From Nonomuraea sp. PA05 (GTDB taxonomy: Bacteria > Actinomycetota > Actinomycetes > Streptosporangiales > Streptosporangiaceae): a stretch of 64,000 nt of DNA. The stretch covers positions 178,056 through 242,055 of the forward strand of contig NZ_VSEY01000017.1 in NCBI RefSeq assembly GCF_008086045.1, read 5' to 3'. Each line of letters begins with the position of its first letter. Position 1 is the stretch's first letter. Under the pieces are notes generated by a model that worked only from the letters and a program-made list of their open reading frames with translations, was not told the origin of the DNA and made no database searches. Made by a program: the position numbers and the translations under genes. Shown piece by piece: positions 24,986-33,372 of the stretch.

Positions 24986-26092
24986 TCAGCCGAGCAATGC
25001 CGCAGGGTCGCGTTCCGGCGGTCCCGCCGGCCACCAATCCTCCTCGCGCCGCGTGAACGGGTACCACCGCCCGTCACGTCCGTAGCGCAACTGCACGGCG
25101 CCGATCGTCCAGCGGTTGCGCCAAGCCTCCACCTCCGGCGGCCGCTCGCCCTCCCACCCCGCTTCCAGCAGCGCCTGCGCCCTGGCCAGCTCCCGCCGGG
25201 GCGGCGTCCACGAGCCGTCCAGGACGTCCAGACCGTCGGCGCCGCCGTAGCGCCAGGCCTGCACGGCGGCGTCGAGCCCGAGGTCGAGGTCATGCTCGGC
25301 GGCCAGCCGGACGCGGTCCTGGTACTCGCCCAGCTCGGGCAGCCGCCCGCGCCGCAGCAGCTCGCGGGCCCGCCCGGACGCCGAGGCGGCCAGCACACCC
25401 AGCGCGGCCACGTCCACGCCGGGCGCGGGCGCCAGCGCGGGCGGGGTGTAGACGACGTCGTACGGCGGCGGCTCCGGCAGCGGCGGCACCCCCACCGCGT
25501 ACGCCTCGGCGACCGGCACCCCGGACGGCTCCCGCACGGGCTCCTCGCGCTCCTGCAACGCCTCGATGAGGTCGCGCTCGCCGCGCCCGCGCAACAGCAG
25601 CAGCACGAACGGGTCGGCGTCCAGCAGCCACGACGCCTGGTAGCACAGGGCGGCGGCGTGCTTGCACGGGTGTCCCCAGTCGGGGCAGGAGCATTCGGGC
25701 TCCAGGTCGCCGACGGCCGGCAGCAGCGGCACGGCGGCGTCCTCGGCGGCGTCCACCAGGTCGTGCGGCATGTCGCGGTCGAGCAGCGCGGCGATGTGCC
25801 CGGCCTTGGCGGCGACCTGGTCGAGGAAGCGCTGCCAGGCGGCGTCGGTGAGCTGCTCGACGCGGACGACGACGTCGTACTCGCTCTCGGCGACGGCGGC
25901 GATCCTGCCGGGGCTGACGGTGATGGGGCCGAGCAGGCCCTGCTTGGCGTAGGCGCGGCCCTTGCGCAGCAGGCCGTGGTCCAGGGAGGTGTCCTCCATG
26001 GCCTGGATCCAGGCGCGTCCCCACCAGGAGGTGGCGAAGCGGGCGCCGGCGCTCTGCGGGGGGAACGCGGCGAATCCGCGGGCGTCGGTCAT
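24986..26092 (-). CDS. SWIM zinc-finger protein
   Basis: The 368-residue protein has the SWIM metal site CSCPDWGHPCKHAAALC (CxC...CxH) at about 134-150. The N-terminal half (FATSWWGRAWIQAMEDTSLD, GRAYAKQGLLGPITVSPG) is the usual partner region. SWIM proteins of this kind are regularly encoded next to SNF2/HepA helicases and may form a nucleic-acid-binding complex with them. Its ATG overlaps the stop of a 13-codon mini-ORF made by duplication of the helicase tail, so it sits directly downstream of the helicase in one operon. Confidence 0.88.
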   Translation of the reverse strand: MTDARGFAAFPPQSAGARFATSWWGRAWIQAMEDTSLDHGLLRKGRAYAKQGLLGPITVSPGRIAAVAESEYDVVVRVEQLTDAAWQRFLDQVAAKAGHIAALLDRDMPHDLVDAAEDAAVPLLPAVGDLEPECSCPDWGHPCKHAAALCYQASWLLDADPFVLLLLRGRGERDLIEALQEREEPVREPSGVPVAEAYAVGVPPLPEPPPYDVVYTPPALAPAPGVDVAALGVLAASASGRARELLRRGRLPELGEYQDRVRLAAEHDLDLGLDAAVQAWRYGGADGLDVLDGSWTPPRRELARAQALLEAGWEGERPPEVEAWRNRWTIGAVQLRYGRDGRWYPFTRREEDWWPAGPPERDPAALLG

Positions 26093-26153
26093 CTCAGCTC
26101 CACGAGGGCGGCGAGGGCGGCGGTGGTCATCTCAGCTCCACGAGGGCGGCGAG
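26087..26153 (-). repeat. Duplicated helicase tail forming a mini-ORF
   Basis: A 29-bp sequence at 26125-26153 (tail and stop of the SNF2 gene) is repeated at 26087-26115, a 38-bp period. The duplicate encodes MTTAALAALVELR-stop (26130-26089), whose ATG overlaps the helicase stop and whose stop overlaps the SWIM gene ATG. Translational coupling is thereby kept through the insert. Confidence 0.8.
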
Positions 26154-28877
26154 CTCGGCGTCGGTCAGCTCGGTGAAGGCGGCCTCGCCGGAGGCCAGCA
26201 CGGCGTCGGCGAGCGAGCGCTTGGCGGTGAGCATGCGGGCGATGCGGTCCTCGATCGTGCCTTCGGTGATGAGGCGGTGCACCTGGACGGGCCTGGTCTG
26301 GCCGATGCGGTAGGCCCGGTCGGTGGCCTGGTCCTCGACGGCCGGGTTCCACCAGCGGTCGTAGTGGATGACGTGGTCGGCGCGGGTCAGGTTCAGCCCG
26401 GTTCCCGCGGCCTTGAGCGACAGCAGGAACACGGGGGCGCTGCCGTCCTGGAAGCGCTGGACCATCTCCTCGCGGCGGGCGACGGGGGTGCCGCCGTGCA
26501 GGAGCTGGGTGGGCACCCCGCGGCCGGACAGGTGGCGTTCCAGCAGCCAGGCCATGGCGACGTACTGGGTGAAGACCAGCACGGCGCCGTCCTCGGCGAC
26601 GATGGTGTCGACGAGTTCGTCGAGCAGCTCCAGCTTGCCGGAGCGTCCGGTCAGGCGCGGGCCGGTCTCGTGCAGGTAGTGCGCGGGATGGTTGCAGATC
26701 TGCTTGAGCCCGGTGAGCAGCTTGACGACGAGGCCGCGCCTGGCCATGCCCTGCGCGCCGGCGATCTGGGTCATGATCTCGCGGACGACCGCCTCGTACA
26801 GGCCGGCCTGTTCGGTGGTGAGCGGCACGGGCCGGTCGGTCTCGGTCTTGGGCGGCAGTTCGGGCGCGATGCCGGGATCGCTCTTGCGGCGGCGCAGCAG
26901 GAACGGGCCGACGAGGCGGGACAGCCGCCCGGCCGTCTCGGTGTCGCCGGACTCGACGGGTTTGGCCCATCGGGCCCTGAACCTGCCGAGCGGGCCGAGC
27001 AGCCCGGGTGTGGTCCAGTCGAGGATGGCCCACAGCTCCGACAGGTTGTTCTCGACGGGGGTGCCGGTGAGGGCGACGCGGGCGGCGGCGGGGATCTCGC
27101 GCAGCGCCTTGGCGGTTCCGGAAGCCGGGTTCTTGACGTGCTGGGCCTCGTCGGCGACGAGCAGCCCCCAGCGGTGTGCGGCCAGCAGGGACGCGTCCAG
27201 GCGCATGGTGGCGTACGTGGTCAGCACGAAGCCTTCCCCGGCCCAATCGCCGGGCAGGGCCCGGTTGCCGCCGTGGTAGCGGCGGACGGGCACGCCAGGC
27301 GCGAACCTGGTGATCTCTCGCTCCCAGTTGCCCAGCAGCGAGGCGGGGCAGACGACGAGCGTGGGCCCCGCCCCTTCGGCGGCGCGGTGCAGGTGCAGCG
27401 CGATGAGCGTGATCGTCTTGCCCAGTCCCATGTCGTCGGCCAGGCAGGCGCCGAGGCCGAGGGAGGTCATCCTGGCCAGCCAGCGCAGCCCGGCGAGCTG
27501 GTAGTCGCGCAGCGTGGCGGCCAGCCCGCCGGGCGGATCGGCGGCGGCGGGCTCGGCCAGGCGCTCGCGCAGCTCCTCCAGCCAGGCGGTGGGCTCGACG
27601 GGCACCTGCTCGCCCTCCACCTCGACCGTGCCGGTCAGGGCGGCGCCGAGCGCCTCGATGCCCGTCAGGGGCTTCAGGTCGCGCTGGCGGGCCTTGCGGG
27701 CCAGGTCGGGGTCGATGAGCACCCACTGGTCGCGCAGCCGCACGACGGGGCGGTGGGCTTCGGCGAGGCGGTCCATCTCCTCGGCGGTCAGGCGGCGTCC
27801 GCCGAGGGCGAGCTGCCAGTCGAAGCTGGTCAGGTGGTGGCCGCCGAGGAAGGACGGCATGTCGGAGGGGGCCGGGTCGCGGTCGCCGATGACGGCGCGG
27901 GCGCTGAGGCCGCGTACCAGGGACTTGGGCCAGTGCACGTCCACGCCGGCGGCGGCCAGCCGGTCGGCGGCTCCGGCCAGGAGGTCCTCGACGTCGCCGT
28001 CGGAGAGGGTGAGCTCGTCGGGGACGGCGCTGTCCAGCAGGCGCTCCAGGCGGGGCCAGGCGCGGGCGGCGCGGCGGACGGCGAGGGTCGCCTCGATCCT
28101 GGCGCGGGCGCCGAAGCCGGGGTCGCGGCCCTGCCACAGGTCGGCGGCGTCCACGATGAGGGACGGGTCGGCCAGGCTGTGAAGCTGGACGACGGCGCGG
28201 AACTCGGCGGCGGCCGGGTCGTCGGCCTCGACGCGCAGCGACAGCCGCACGCCCGCGTCCAGCCCCGCCGAGACCTCCTCCGACCAGCGGCGCAGGTGGG
28301 GGACCTTGACGGGCTTGGCGGCGGCGAAGGCGGTGGTGCCGGTGGCGCGGACGGCGCCGGGTGAGCGGGGCATGGCGTCGGCGACCGCGTCCAGGAAGGC
28401 GCGCACGAGCGGCTCGGCGTCCGGCAACAGCGGCTCCGCACCGAGAGAGCCGCCGCAGGGGTCGAGGGGGATGGCGCGGGCGGCGGCGGGCATGGCGGCC
28501 GCCAGCTCCCGCACCCGCCGCAGATCGTCGGCGTCCAGCGGCCCGGCCCGCCACGAATCGTGCTCCCCGGCCGTCACGCCGGGCAGGATGCGCCCCCGGG
28601 TGACGAGTTGCAGCGCCACGAGCGCGGCGGCGCCCCAGAAGCGGGCGGCGGGGTGGGCGTCCGGGGCCGTGCGGGCCCTGGCCAGCGCCGCGACGGCCTC
28701 CGCGACGGGCACGAGGGTGGCGGCGGCGGGTCTGGTGGTGACCTGGCCGTCGTGTTCCTCGGCCAGGGTGACCTGCCCGTTTCCGCCGGGGTCGAGGAAG
28801 GCGACGTGGCCGGATCTGGGCGGGTCGCCGGGTTGGAAGACTGCCGGGTGCCGGGCCAGATCCGTCGAAGAGGTCAC
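26127..28877 (-). CDS. SNF2-family DEAD/DEAH helicase
   Basis: The 916-residue protein has the SNF2 ATPase core: Walker A DDMGLGKTITLIALH near residue 485, Walker B LLVADEAQHVKN near 577, LTGTPVENNLSELW, and the second RecA lobe (AVLVFTQYVAMAWLLE, SLKAAGTGLNLTRADHV, VEDQATDRAYRIGQ). The N-terminal 400 residues match the SNF2_assoc-type region of bacterial HepA-like helicases. It should be an ATP-driven double-strand translocase acting on DNA or RNA polymerase complexes. It is co-transcribed with the SWIM gene. The start is GTG at 28877 under a possible leaderless promoter (TACGAT). Confidence 0.92.
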   Translation of the reverse strand: MTSSTDLARHPAVFQPGDPPRSGHVAFLDPGGNGQVTLAEEHDGQVTTRPAAATLVPVAEAVAALARARTAPDAHPAARFWGAAALVALQLVTRGRILPGVTAGEHDSWRAGPLDADDLRRVRELAAAMPAAARAIPLDPCGGSLGAEPLLPDAEPLVRAFLDAVADAMPRSPGAVRATGTTAFAAAKPVKVPHLRRWSEEVSAGLDAGVRLSLRVEADDPAAAEFRAVVQLHSLADPSLIVDAADLWQGRDPGFGARARIEATLAVRRAARAWPRLERLLDSAVPDELTLSDGDVEDLLAGAADRLAAAGVDVHWPKSLVRGLSARAVIGDRDPAPSDMPSFLGGHHLTSFDWQLALGGRRLTAEEMDRLAEAHRPVVRLRDQWVLIDPDLARKARQRDLKPLTGIEALGAALTGTVEVEGEQVPVEPTAWLEELRERLAEPAAADPPGGLAATLRDYQLAGLRWLARMTSLGLGACLADDMGLGKTITLIALHLHRAAEGAGPTLVVCPASLLGNWEREITRFAPGVPVRRYHGGNRALPGDWAGEGFVLTTYATMRLDASLLAAHRWGLLVADEAQHVKNPASGTAKALREIPAAARVALTGTPVENNLSELWAILDWTTPGLLGPLGRFRARWAKPVESGDTETAGRLSRLVGPFLLRRRKSDPGIAPELPPKTETDRPVPLTTEQAGLYEAVVREIMTQIAGAQGMARRGLVVKLLTGLKQICNHPAHYLHETGPRLTGRSGKLELLDELVDTIVAEDGAVLVFTQYVAMAWLLERHLSGRGVPTQLLHGGTPVARREEMVQRFQDGSAPVFLLSLKAAGTGLNLTRADHVIHYDRWWNPAVEDQATDRAYRIGQTRPVQVHRLITEGTIEDRIARMLTAKRSLADAVLASGEAAFTELTDAELAALVELR

Positions 28878-28879
28878 GG

Positions 28880-28894
28880 CCGTACATCGTACGG
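28880..28894. promoter_or_regulatory. Palindrome at the helicase promoter
   Basis: CCGTAC-ATC-GTACGG has perfect 6-bp arms and overlaps the TACGAT -10-like box 8 nt before the SNF2 GTG start. It is a likely operator; the regulator is unknown. Confidence 0.45.
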
Positions 28895-28979
28895 TACAAC
28901 GGGGGTGTGGTTTACCTCAGTAGAGATCGGGCAGCCTCTTCATTCCGCGTTTATCCGGATCTTCCATAGCCTTGATCTC

Positions 28980-29597
28980 ATGACTGACTGGCTGATCGGA
29001 CTGATGGAGAGCCTTGGTGCCGTAGGGGCGGGCCTGGCCATCGCACTCGAAAACCTGTTCCCGCCCCTACCCAGCGAGGTGATCCTGCCGCTGGCCGGTT
29101 TCACGGCGAGCAGAGGCAACATGGACCTGCTCGACGTCCTGGTGTGCACGACGCTCGGATCGGTGATCGGCGCGCTGGCCTTGTACGCCGTCGGGGCGAT
29201 GCTCGGCCGCGAACGCACGCTGGCCATCGCGAGCAAGCTCCCGCTGATCAAGATCAGCGACATCGAGAAGACCGAGGCGTTCTTCCAGCGCCACGGCCGC
29301 AAGACCGTGTTCTTCGGCAGGATGATCCCCATCTTCCGCAGCCTCATCTCCATCCCGGCCGGCGTGGAGCGCATGCCGCTGCCCATATTCACGCTGCTCA
29401 CGACGGCCGGCAGCCTCATCTGGAACACCGTCTTCGTGATGGCCGGCTACCTGCTGGGCGACCAGTGGCACCTGGTGGAGACCTACGCGGGGATCGGCAG
29501 CAAGGTCGTGCTCGGCCTGGTCGCCCTCGCCGTCGTGATCTTCATCGTGATCCGGCTGACCGAGCGCCGCAAGGGGAGGCATGCGAGCCGTCGCTGA
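28980..29597 (+). CDS. DedA-family membrane protein
   Basis: The 205-residue protein has the DedA pattern: ENLFPPLPSEVILPLAGF near the N-terminus, a charged segment with EKTEAFFQRHGRKTVFFGRMIP, and several membrane helices. DedA/VTT proteins act as lipid flippases or affect membrane homeostasis. ATG at 28980 was chosen because it starts directly before the first amphipathic helix. It overlaps the following histidine kinase gene by 17 bp, so the two are one operon. Confidence 0.9.
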   Translation: MTDWLIGLMESLGAVGAGLAIALENLFPPLPSEVILPLAGFTASRGNMDLLDVLVCTTLGSVIGALALYAVGAMLGRERTLAIASKLPLIKISDIEKTEAFFQRHGRKTVFFGRMIPIFRSLISIPAGVERMPLPIFTLLTTAGSLIWNTVFVMAGYLLGDQWHLVETYAGIGSKVVLGLVALAVVIFIVIRLTERRKGRHASRR

Positions 29598-30684
29598 GGG
29601 GCTGCGCCTGGGTGGCGCGGTGCTCCTCGGCGCCGTCACAGCGCTGGCCGAGCTGGCGTTCCTGGTGATCACGCTGCCGTTCCTGGGCAACCCCAACGTG
29701 TGGGCCGCCGCGCGGCGGCTGGCCAGGATGGAGGCCCGCCGCCTGCGCCTGGACCTGACGGCGCTGGACGCGCTGACGGACGGGCGCGGCAAGCGTGCGG
29801 CCGGGTACCTGGCCGCGCGGGTGCCGGTCGGGGTGCTGGGCGGCCTGGTGATCCTGCTGCTGGTGTTCGGGATCTCGGTCGGCGTGCAGATCACGGTCGC
29901 CTGGGCGCACGGCGAGCCGTTCGATGACATGCTGCCGTCGGTGCCGCTGGTGACCTACTTCGGCGTCGCCGGGTTCGTGGGACTGTTCCTGGTGCTGTCG
30001 GGCTTGGCCGGCGTGTACGCGCTGGAGTCCGTGCTGGCCAGGCGGATGCTCGGGCCCGACCCCACCGAGGTGCTGCGGCGCCGGATCGCCGAGCTGGCCG
30101 AGAGCCGGGCCGGCATCGTGGCGGCGGTCGACTCCGAGCGGCGCAGGATCGAGCGCGACCTGCACGACGGCCTGCAGCAGCGGCTGGTGGCGCTGTCGAT
30201 GCTGATCGGCCGCTCCCTGCGCGGCCGGGCCGAGCTGATGGAGCAGGCGCACCGGGAGGCGCAGCAGGCCCTGGCCGAGCTGCGCGAGGTGGCCTGGCGG
30301 GTCTACCCGAGCGGGCTGGACTCGTTAGGGCTGGGTGAGGCGCTGGCGGGGGTGGCGGAACGCTCCAGCGTCCCGGTCAAGGTAGATTGCCGCCTGGAGC
30401 GGCGGCCCCCGATGGCGGTGGAGACGGCGGCGTACTTCGTGGTCTGCGAGGCCGTGACGAACGCGGCCAAGCACGCCGCCGCCACGCTCATCACGGTCGA
30501 GGTGCGAGAAGAGGAGACAGCGGTGGTCGTACGGGTGACCGACGACGGCTCGGGCGGCGCGCGGCCGGCCGGGAGCGGCCTGTCGGGGCTGGCCCGGCGG
30601 GTGGCGGCGCTCGACGGCCGGTTCGAGGTGACCAGCCCGGCGGGCGGGCCCACGACGATCACGGCGGTGCTGCCGTGCGAGTGA
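29581..30684 (+). CDS. NarL-type sensor histidine kinase
   Basis: The 367-residue protein has an N-terminal sensor region with three or four membrane helices (about 1-155), a HisKA_3 dimerisation motif SERRRIERDLHDGLQQRLVA (His near residue 195) and a HATPase domain (EAVTNAAKHAAA, DDGSGGARPAGSGLSGL). It phosphorylates the adjacent LuxR-type response regulator. The signal is unknown. It is overlapped by DedA upstream and by the regulator downstream. Confidence 0.92.
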   Translation: MRAVAEGLRLGGAVLLGAVTALAELAFLVITLPFLGNPNVWAAARRLARMEARRLRLDLTALDALTDGRGKRAAGYLAARVPVGVLGGLVILLLVFGISVGVQITVAWAHGEPFDDMLPSVPLVTYFGVAGFVGLFLVLSGLAGVYALESVLARRMLGPDPTEVLRRRIAELAESRAGIVAAVDSERRRIERDLHDGLQQRLVALSMLIGRSLRGRAELMEQAHREAQQALAELREVAWRVYPSGLDSLGLGEALAGVAERSSVPVKVDCRLERRPPMAVETAAYFVVCEAVTNAAKHAAATLITVEVREEETAVVVRVTDDGSGGARPAGSGLSGLARRVAALDGRFEVTSPAGGPTTITAVLPCE

Positions 30685-31319
30685 TCCTCGCCGAGGACTC
30701 CACGCTGCTGCGCGAGGGCCTGGTCCGGCTGCTGCTGGAGGAGGGCCACGAGGTGCCCGCCGCCGTCAGCGACGGCCAGGCGCTGGTGGCGGCCGTGGAC
30801 GAGCACCGTCCCGACATCGTCGTGGCCGACGTGCGGATGCCTCCTACCCACACCGACGAGGGGCTGCGGGCGGCGCTGGAGATCCGGCGCCGCTGGCCCG
30901 AGATCAAGGTGCTGGTCCTGTCGCAGTACGTGGAGAAGCGCTACGCCACCGAGCTGATGAGCTCCGACGTGGACGGCGTCGGCTACCTGCTCAAGGACCG
31001 CGTCGGCCAGGTCGGCGACTTCCTCGACGCGCTGGAGCGGGTCGGCGCGGGCGGCGCGGCGTTCGACCCCGAGGTGGTGCGGCAGCTCCTGGCCCGCACC
31101 ACCCAGGTGGACCCGCTGGCCCGGCTGACGGCCCGCGAGCGCGAGGTGCTGGAACGGATGGCGCAGGGGCTGACCAACGCCTCCATCGCCCAGGAGCTGC
31201 ACGTGTCGCAGAGCGCGGTGGAGAAGCACGTCAATTCGCTGTTCGACAGGCTGAACCTGTCGCACACCAGCGGTTACAGCCGTCGCGTGCTCGCGGTGCT
31301 GCACTTCCTGGAGTCGTGA
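30675..31319 (+). CDS. NarL/LuxR-family response regulator
   Basis: The 214-residue protein has a receiver domain (VILAEDSTLLREG, phospho-Asp in IVVADVRMPP, Lys in YLLKDRV) and a LuxR-type HTH (LTAREREVLERMAQGLTNAS, SQSAVEKHVNSLFDRL). GTG at 30675 overlaps the kinase gene by 10 bp. DedA, kinase and regulator form one transcription unit. Confidence 0.93.
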   Translation: MRVILAEDSTLLREGLVRLLLEEGHEVPAAVSDGQALVAAVDEHRPDIVVADVRMPPTHTDEGLRAALEIRRRWPEIKVLVLSQYVEKRYATELMSSDVDGVGYLLKDRVGQVGDFLDALERVGAGGAAFDPEVVRQLLARTTQVDPLARLTAREREVLERMAQGLTNASIAQELHVSQSAVEKHVNSLFDRLNLSHTSGYSRRVLAVLHFLES

Positions 31320-31356
31320 GCGGCCGGGAGCCTGTGCCGCGCGGCCCGGCGGCGGG

Positions 31357-31761
31357 TCAGGCGCCGAGCGCGGACAGGACGCGGCCCAGGTCCCAGTAGG
31401 CGCGCAGCGAGGAGATCCGCCCGCCTTCGATCCGGTAGACGAAGACGCCGTCGTAGCGAGCGCGGGCGCCGGTGGGGAAGCGGACGGAGACCGAGGCGAC
31501 GACCGCTGCCTCGTCGCCGGCGGGGTGCACCGCGGCGACCTCGAAACGCACGTCGTTGGGGGCGACGGTGAGCTCCCAGAACCGTTCGAGTGCGGCCCTG
31601 CCGCGCAGACCGGCGCCGTGGGGATCCAGCGGGGAGCCGCCGACCGGGTCGTGGAGCACGGCGTCCGGTGTGTAGCAGGCGAGCCAGGCGTCCCGGTCGC
31701 CGGCGCTGACCGCGCCCATCGCGGTGAGGGCGGCGACGGCCGCCGGGTGGGTGGTGTCCAT
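31357..31761 (-). CDS. SnoaL-like (NTF2-fold) protein
   Basis: The 134-residue protein fits the NTF2/SnoaL-like cone fold (VAALTAMGAVSAGDRDAWLA, YTPDAVLHDPVGG, RYDGVFVYRIEGGRISSLRA). Such proteins are small hydrolases, isomerases or binders. It is divergent from a TetR gene, and two perfect palindromes lie between them, so it is the likely target of that regulator. Confidence 0.85.
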   Translation of the reverse strand: MDTTHPAAVAALTAMGAVSAGDRDAWLACYTPDAVLHDPVGGSPLDPHGAGLRGRAALERFWELTVAPNDVRFEVAAVHPAGDEAAVVASVSVRFPTGARARYDGVFVYRIEGGRISSLRAYWDLGRVLSALGA

Positions 31762-31774
31762 CGAGTGCCTCCAT

Positions 31775-31792
31775 GCTTGACATGTGTCAAGC
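31775..31792. promoter_or_regulatory. TetR operator A (perfect palindrome)
   Basis: GCTTGACATGTGTCAAGC is an exact 18-bp palindrome 13 bp upstream of the SnoaL-like start. It contains a TTGACA-like -35 hexamer on both strands, so a bound repressor would cover promoter sequence. Confidence 0.8.
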
Positions 31793-31801
31793 TAGGGCTA
31801 C

Positions 31802-31819
31802 GCTTGACACGTGTCAAGC
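31802..31819. promoter_or_regulatory. TetR operator B (perfect palindrome)
   Basis: GCTTGACACGTGTCAAGC is an exact 18-bp palindrome, 27 bp from operator A, differing only at the centre. It overlaps the GTG start codon of the TetR gene (31811), so binding would block that gene directly. Confidence 0.8.
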
Positions 31820-32425
31820 ACGCGATCGCGCATCCTGGAGACCGCCCGGCGGCTCATCACCGAGCAGGGCCCGCGGGTCTCGATGGCCGACGTGGCCCGC
31901 GCGGCAGGCATTTCCCGGCAGGCGCTCTACCTCCATTTCGGCTCGCGGGCCAGCCTGCTGGTGGCCGTCGTGCGGGACATGGACGAGCAGGACGGGATCC
32001 GCGCGCGCTGCGAGAAGGCGCTGACCGGGGAGGAACCCGCCGAGGCGTTCACCGCCTTCCTGCGCGTCTGGCTGCGCTACGCGGCGACGATCCATCCGGT
32101 GGCCTCGGTGCTGCTGGCCTCCCGCCGTGACGACCCCGACGCCGCCGCGGCCTGGAGCGACCGGATGGGCGAACTGCACGCGGGATTCCTCGCCGCCGTC
32201 CGCCGCCTGGCGTCCGCCGGACGGCTGCGGCCCGGCCTGGACGTGGACGTCGCCGCCGACCTGGCCTGGGCGATGACCTCGGTCTCCGTCTGGGAGCAAC
32301 TGACGGCCGACCGGGGCAGGCGTGCGGGCGAGGTCGAGGAGCACCTGATCGGCGCCGTGACCGCCGCCCTCACCTGCGACCCGCCGCCGGCGGACCGGGC
32401 CCCTGCTCGCGATTCTCAGCGCTGA
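31811..32425 (+). CDS. TetR-family regulator
   Basis: The 204-residue protein has a clear TetR HTH (RILETARRLITEQGPRVSMA, AGISRQALYLHFGSRASLL) and a variable C-terminal domain (WLRYAATIHPVASVLLASRR). Its GTG start lies inside palindrome B. It very likely represses itself and the divergent SnoaL-like gene. The inducer is unknown. The 3' end overlaps the convergent MarR-like gene by 10 bp. Confidence 0.9.
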   Translation: MSSTRSRILETARRLITEQGPRVSMADVARAAGISRQALYLHFGSRASLLVAVVRDMDEQDGIRARCEKALTGEEPAEAFTAFLRVWLRYAATIHPVASVLLASRRDDPDAAAAWSDRMGELHAGFLAAVRRLASAGRLRPGLDVDVAADLAWAMTSVSVWEQLTADRGRRAGEVEEHLIGAVTAALTCDPPPADRAPARDSQR

Positions 32426-33147
32426 GCCGTCCGCCTCGACATGAAGTCCTGCCGCCACTCCTCGGCGGCGTGGATCAAGTTCCGGCTGACGTGCTCCAGG
32501 AACTGGCTCATGTCCCGCAGTCGCGCGCCGGCGGGAGTGGTGGAGATGAGGATTTCGGCTCCGTCACGGGCGAGATCGGCCATCAGGGCGTTCTGCCGGG
32601 CGCTGACCAGCCAGGCCCGGTACCAGACGTCGGGGTCGATGACGTACCGGTCGCGCCGCCGGCGGGGGTCGCGTTCGCGCCGGATCAGTTCGTGCTGCTC
32701 CAGTTCGCCGACGGCCTTGGAGATGGACGCCGGGCTGACCTGAAGACGCTGGACGAGTTCGGCGGCGGTGAGGCTCCCGCTGTCGACGGTGCACAGGCAG
32801 GCGAGCACCCGGGCGGTCATCCGGGGCAGCCCCGTCATGGTCATCACCGTGGCGAATCGTTCCTCCAGGGCGTGCACCGCTTGAGGGTCCCGCCCGGGTG
32901 AGCCGGTGGCCGCCGGTGGCGCCGGGGCCGGGGCGGGGGTCTGCTTGCGGCGGCGAGCCCGGCCCTCGGTCGCCTGATGTGCCCGGTCGGCCTGGTAGCC
33001 GTCGGCTCCGCCGTTGCGGGCCACCTCACGGGTGACGGTGGAGATCGGCCGTCGCAGGTCCCCGGCGATCTCGGTGTAGGTACGTCCTTCGGCCAGCCCC
33101 GCGGCGATGTGCCGGCGGTCCTGGTGCGTCAGTCTGCCTCCCGGCAT
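32416..33147 (-). CDS. Regulator with HTH_38-like and MarR/GbsR-like domains
   Basis: The 243-residue protein has an N-terminal resolvase/IS30-type HTH (RLTHQDRRHIAAGLAEGRTY, EIAGDLRRPISTVTREVARN), an Ala/Pro linker and a winged helix of the MarR/GbsR type (MTARVLACLCTVDSGSLTAA, LVQRLQVSPASISKAVGEL). A C-terminal helical dimer region follows. ATG at 33147 is the first start that keeps the HTH; the longer open frame upstream runs into AT-rich promoter DNA. It is divergent from the beta-lactamase-fold gene across a 225-bp region rich in TTGCAA sites. Confidence 0.85.
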   Translation of the reverse strand: MPGGRLTHQDRRHIAAGLAEGRTYTEIAGDLRRPISTVTREVARNGGADGYQADRAHQATEGRARRRKQTPAPAPAPPAATGSPGRDPQAVHALEERFATVMTMTGLPRMTARVLACLCTVDSGSLTAAELVQRLQVSPASISKAVGELEQHELIRRERDPRRRRDRYVIDPDVWYRAWLVSARQNALMADLARDGAEILISTTPAGARLRDMSQFLEHVSRNLIHAAEEWRQDFMSRRTAQR

Positions 33148-33205
33148 CGGGCGTGCCTCCTCGTCGCTGCGCTCCGCGGACAGTATTGCGTTCGTCGACA
33201 CCCCA

Positions 33206-33311
33206 TTGCAAGTACGGCTATTCGACTTGCGTTTGATCTCATACTCATTGCAAATTCCATGGACATTTCCTTTTTCTTCGGGGTTCTGCGTTGCAAATTT
33301 TGTGAATGCAA
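33206..33311. promoter_or_regulatory. Ladder of TTGCAA sites in an AT-rich divergent promoter
   Basis: TTGCAA occurs at 33206-33211, 33248-33253 and 33291-33296, spaced 42 and 43 bp (four helical turns), with ATGCAA at 33306. TTGCAA is itself palindromic. The segment is much more AT-rich than its surroundings. The adjacent two-HTH regulator is the natural candidate binder. Confidence 0.6.
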
Positions 33312-33372
33312 GATAGCTTTTCGTCTGCGCCAAATGAGTACTATCGCGAGTTGACCAGGAAGGAATCCTGAC

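Noticed and set aside
25962..28364. An 800-codon plus-strand open frame
   Set aside because: It is antisense to the SNF2 helicase and SWIM genes, which have clear motifs.
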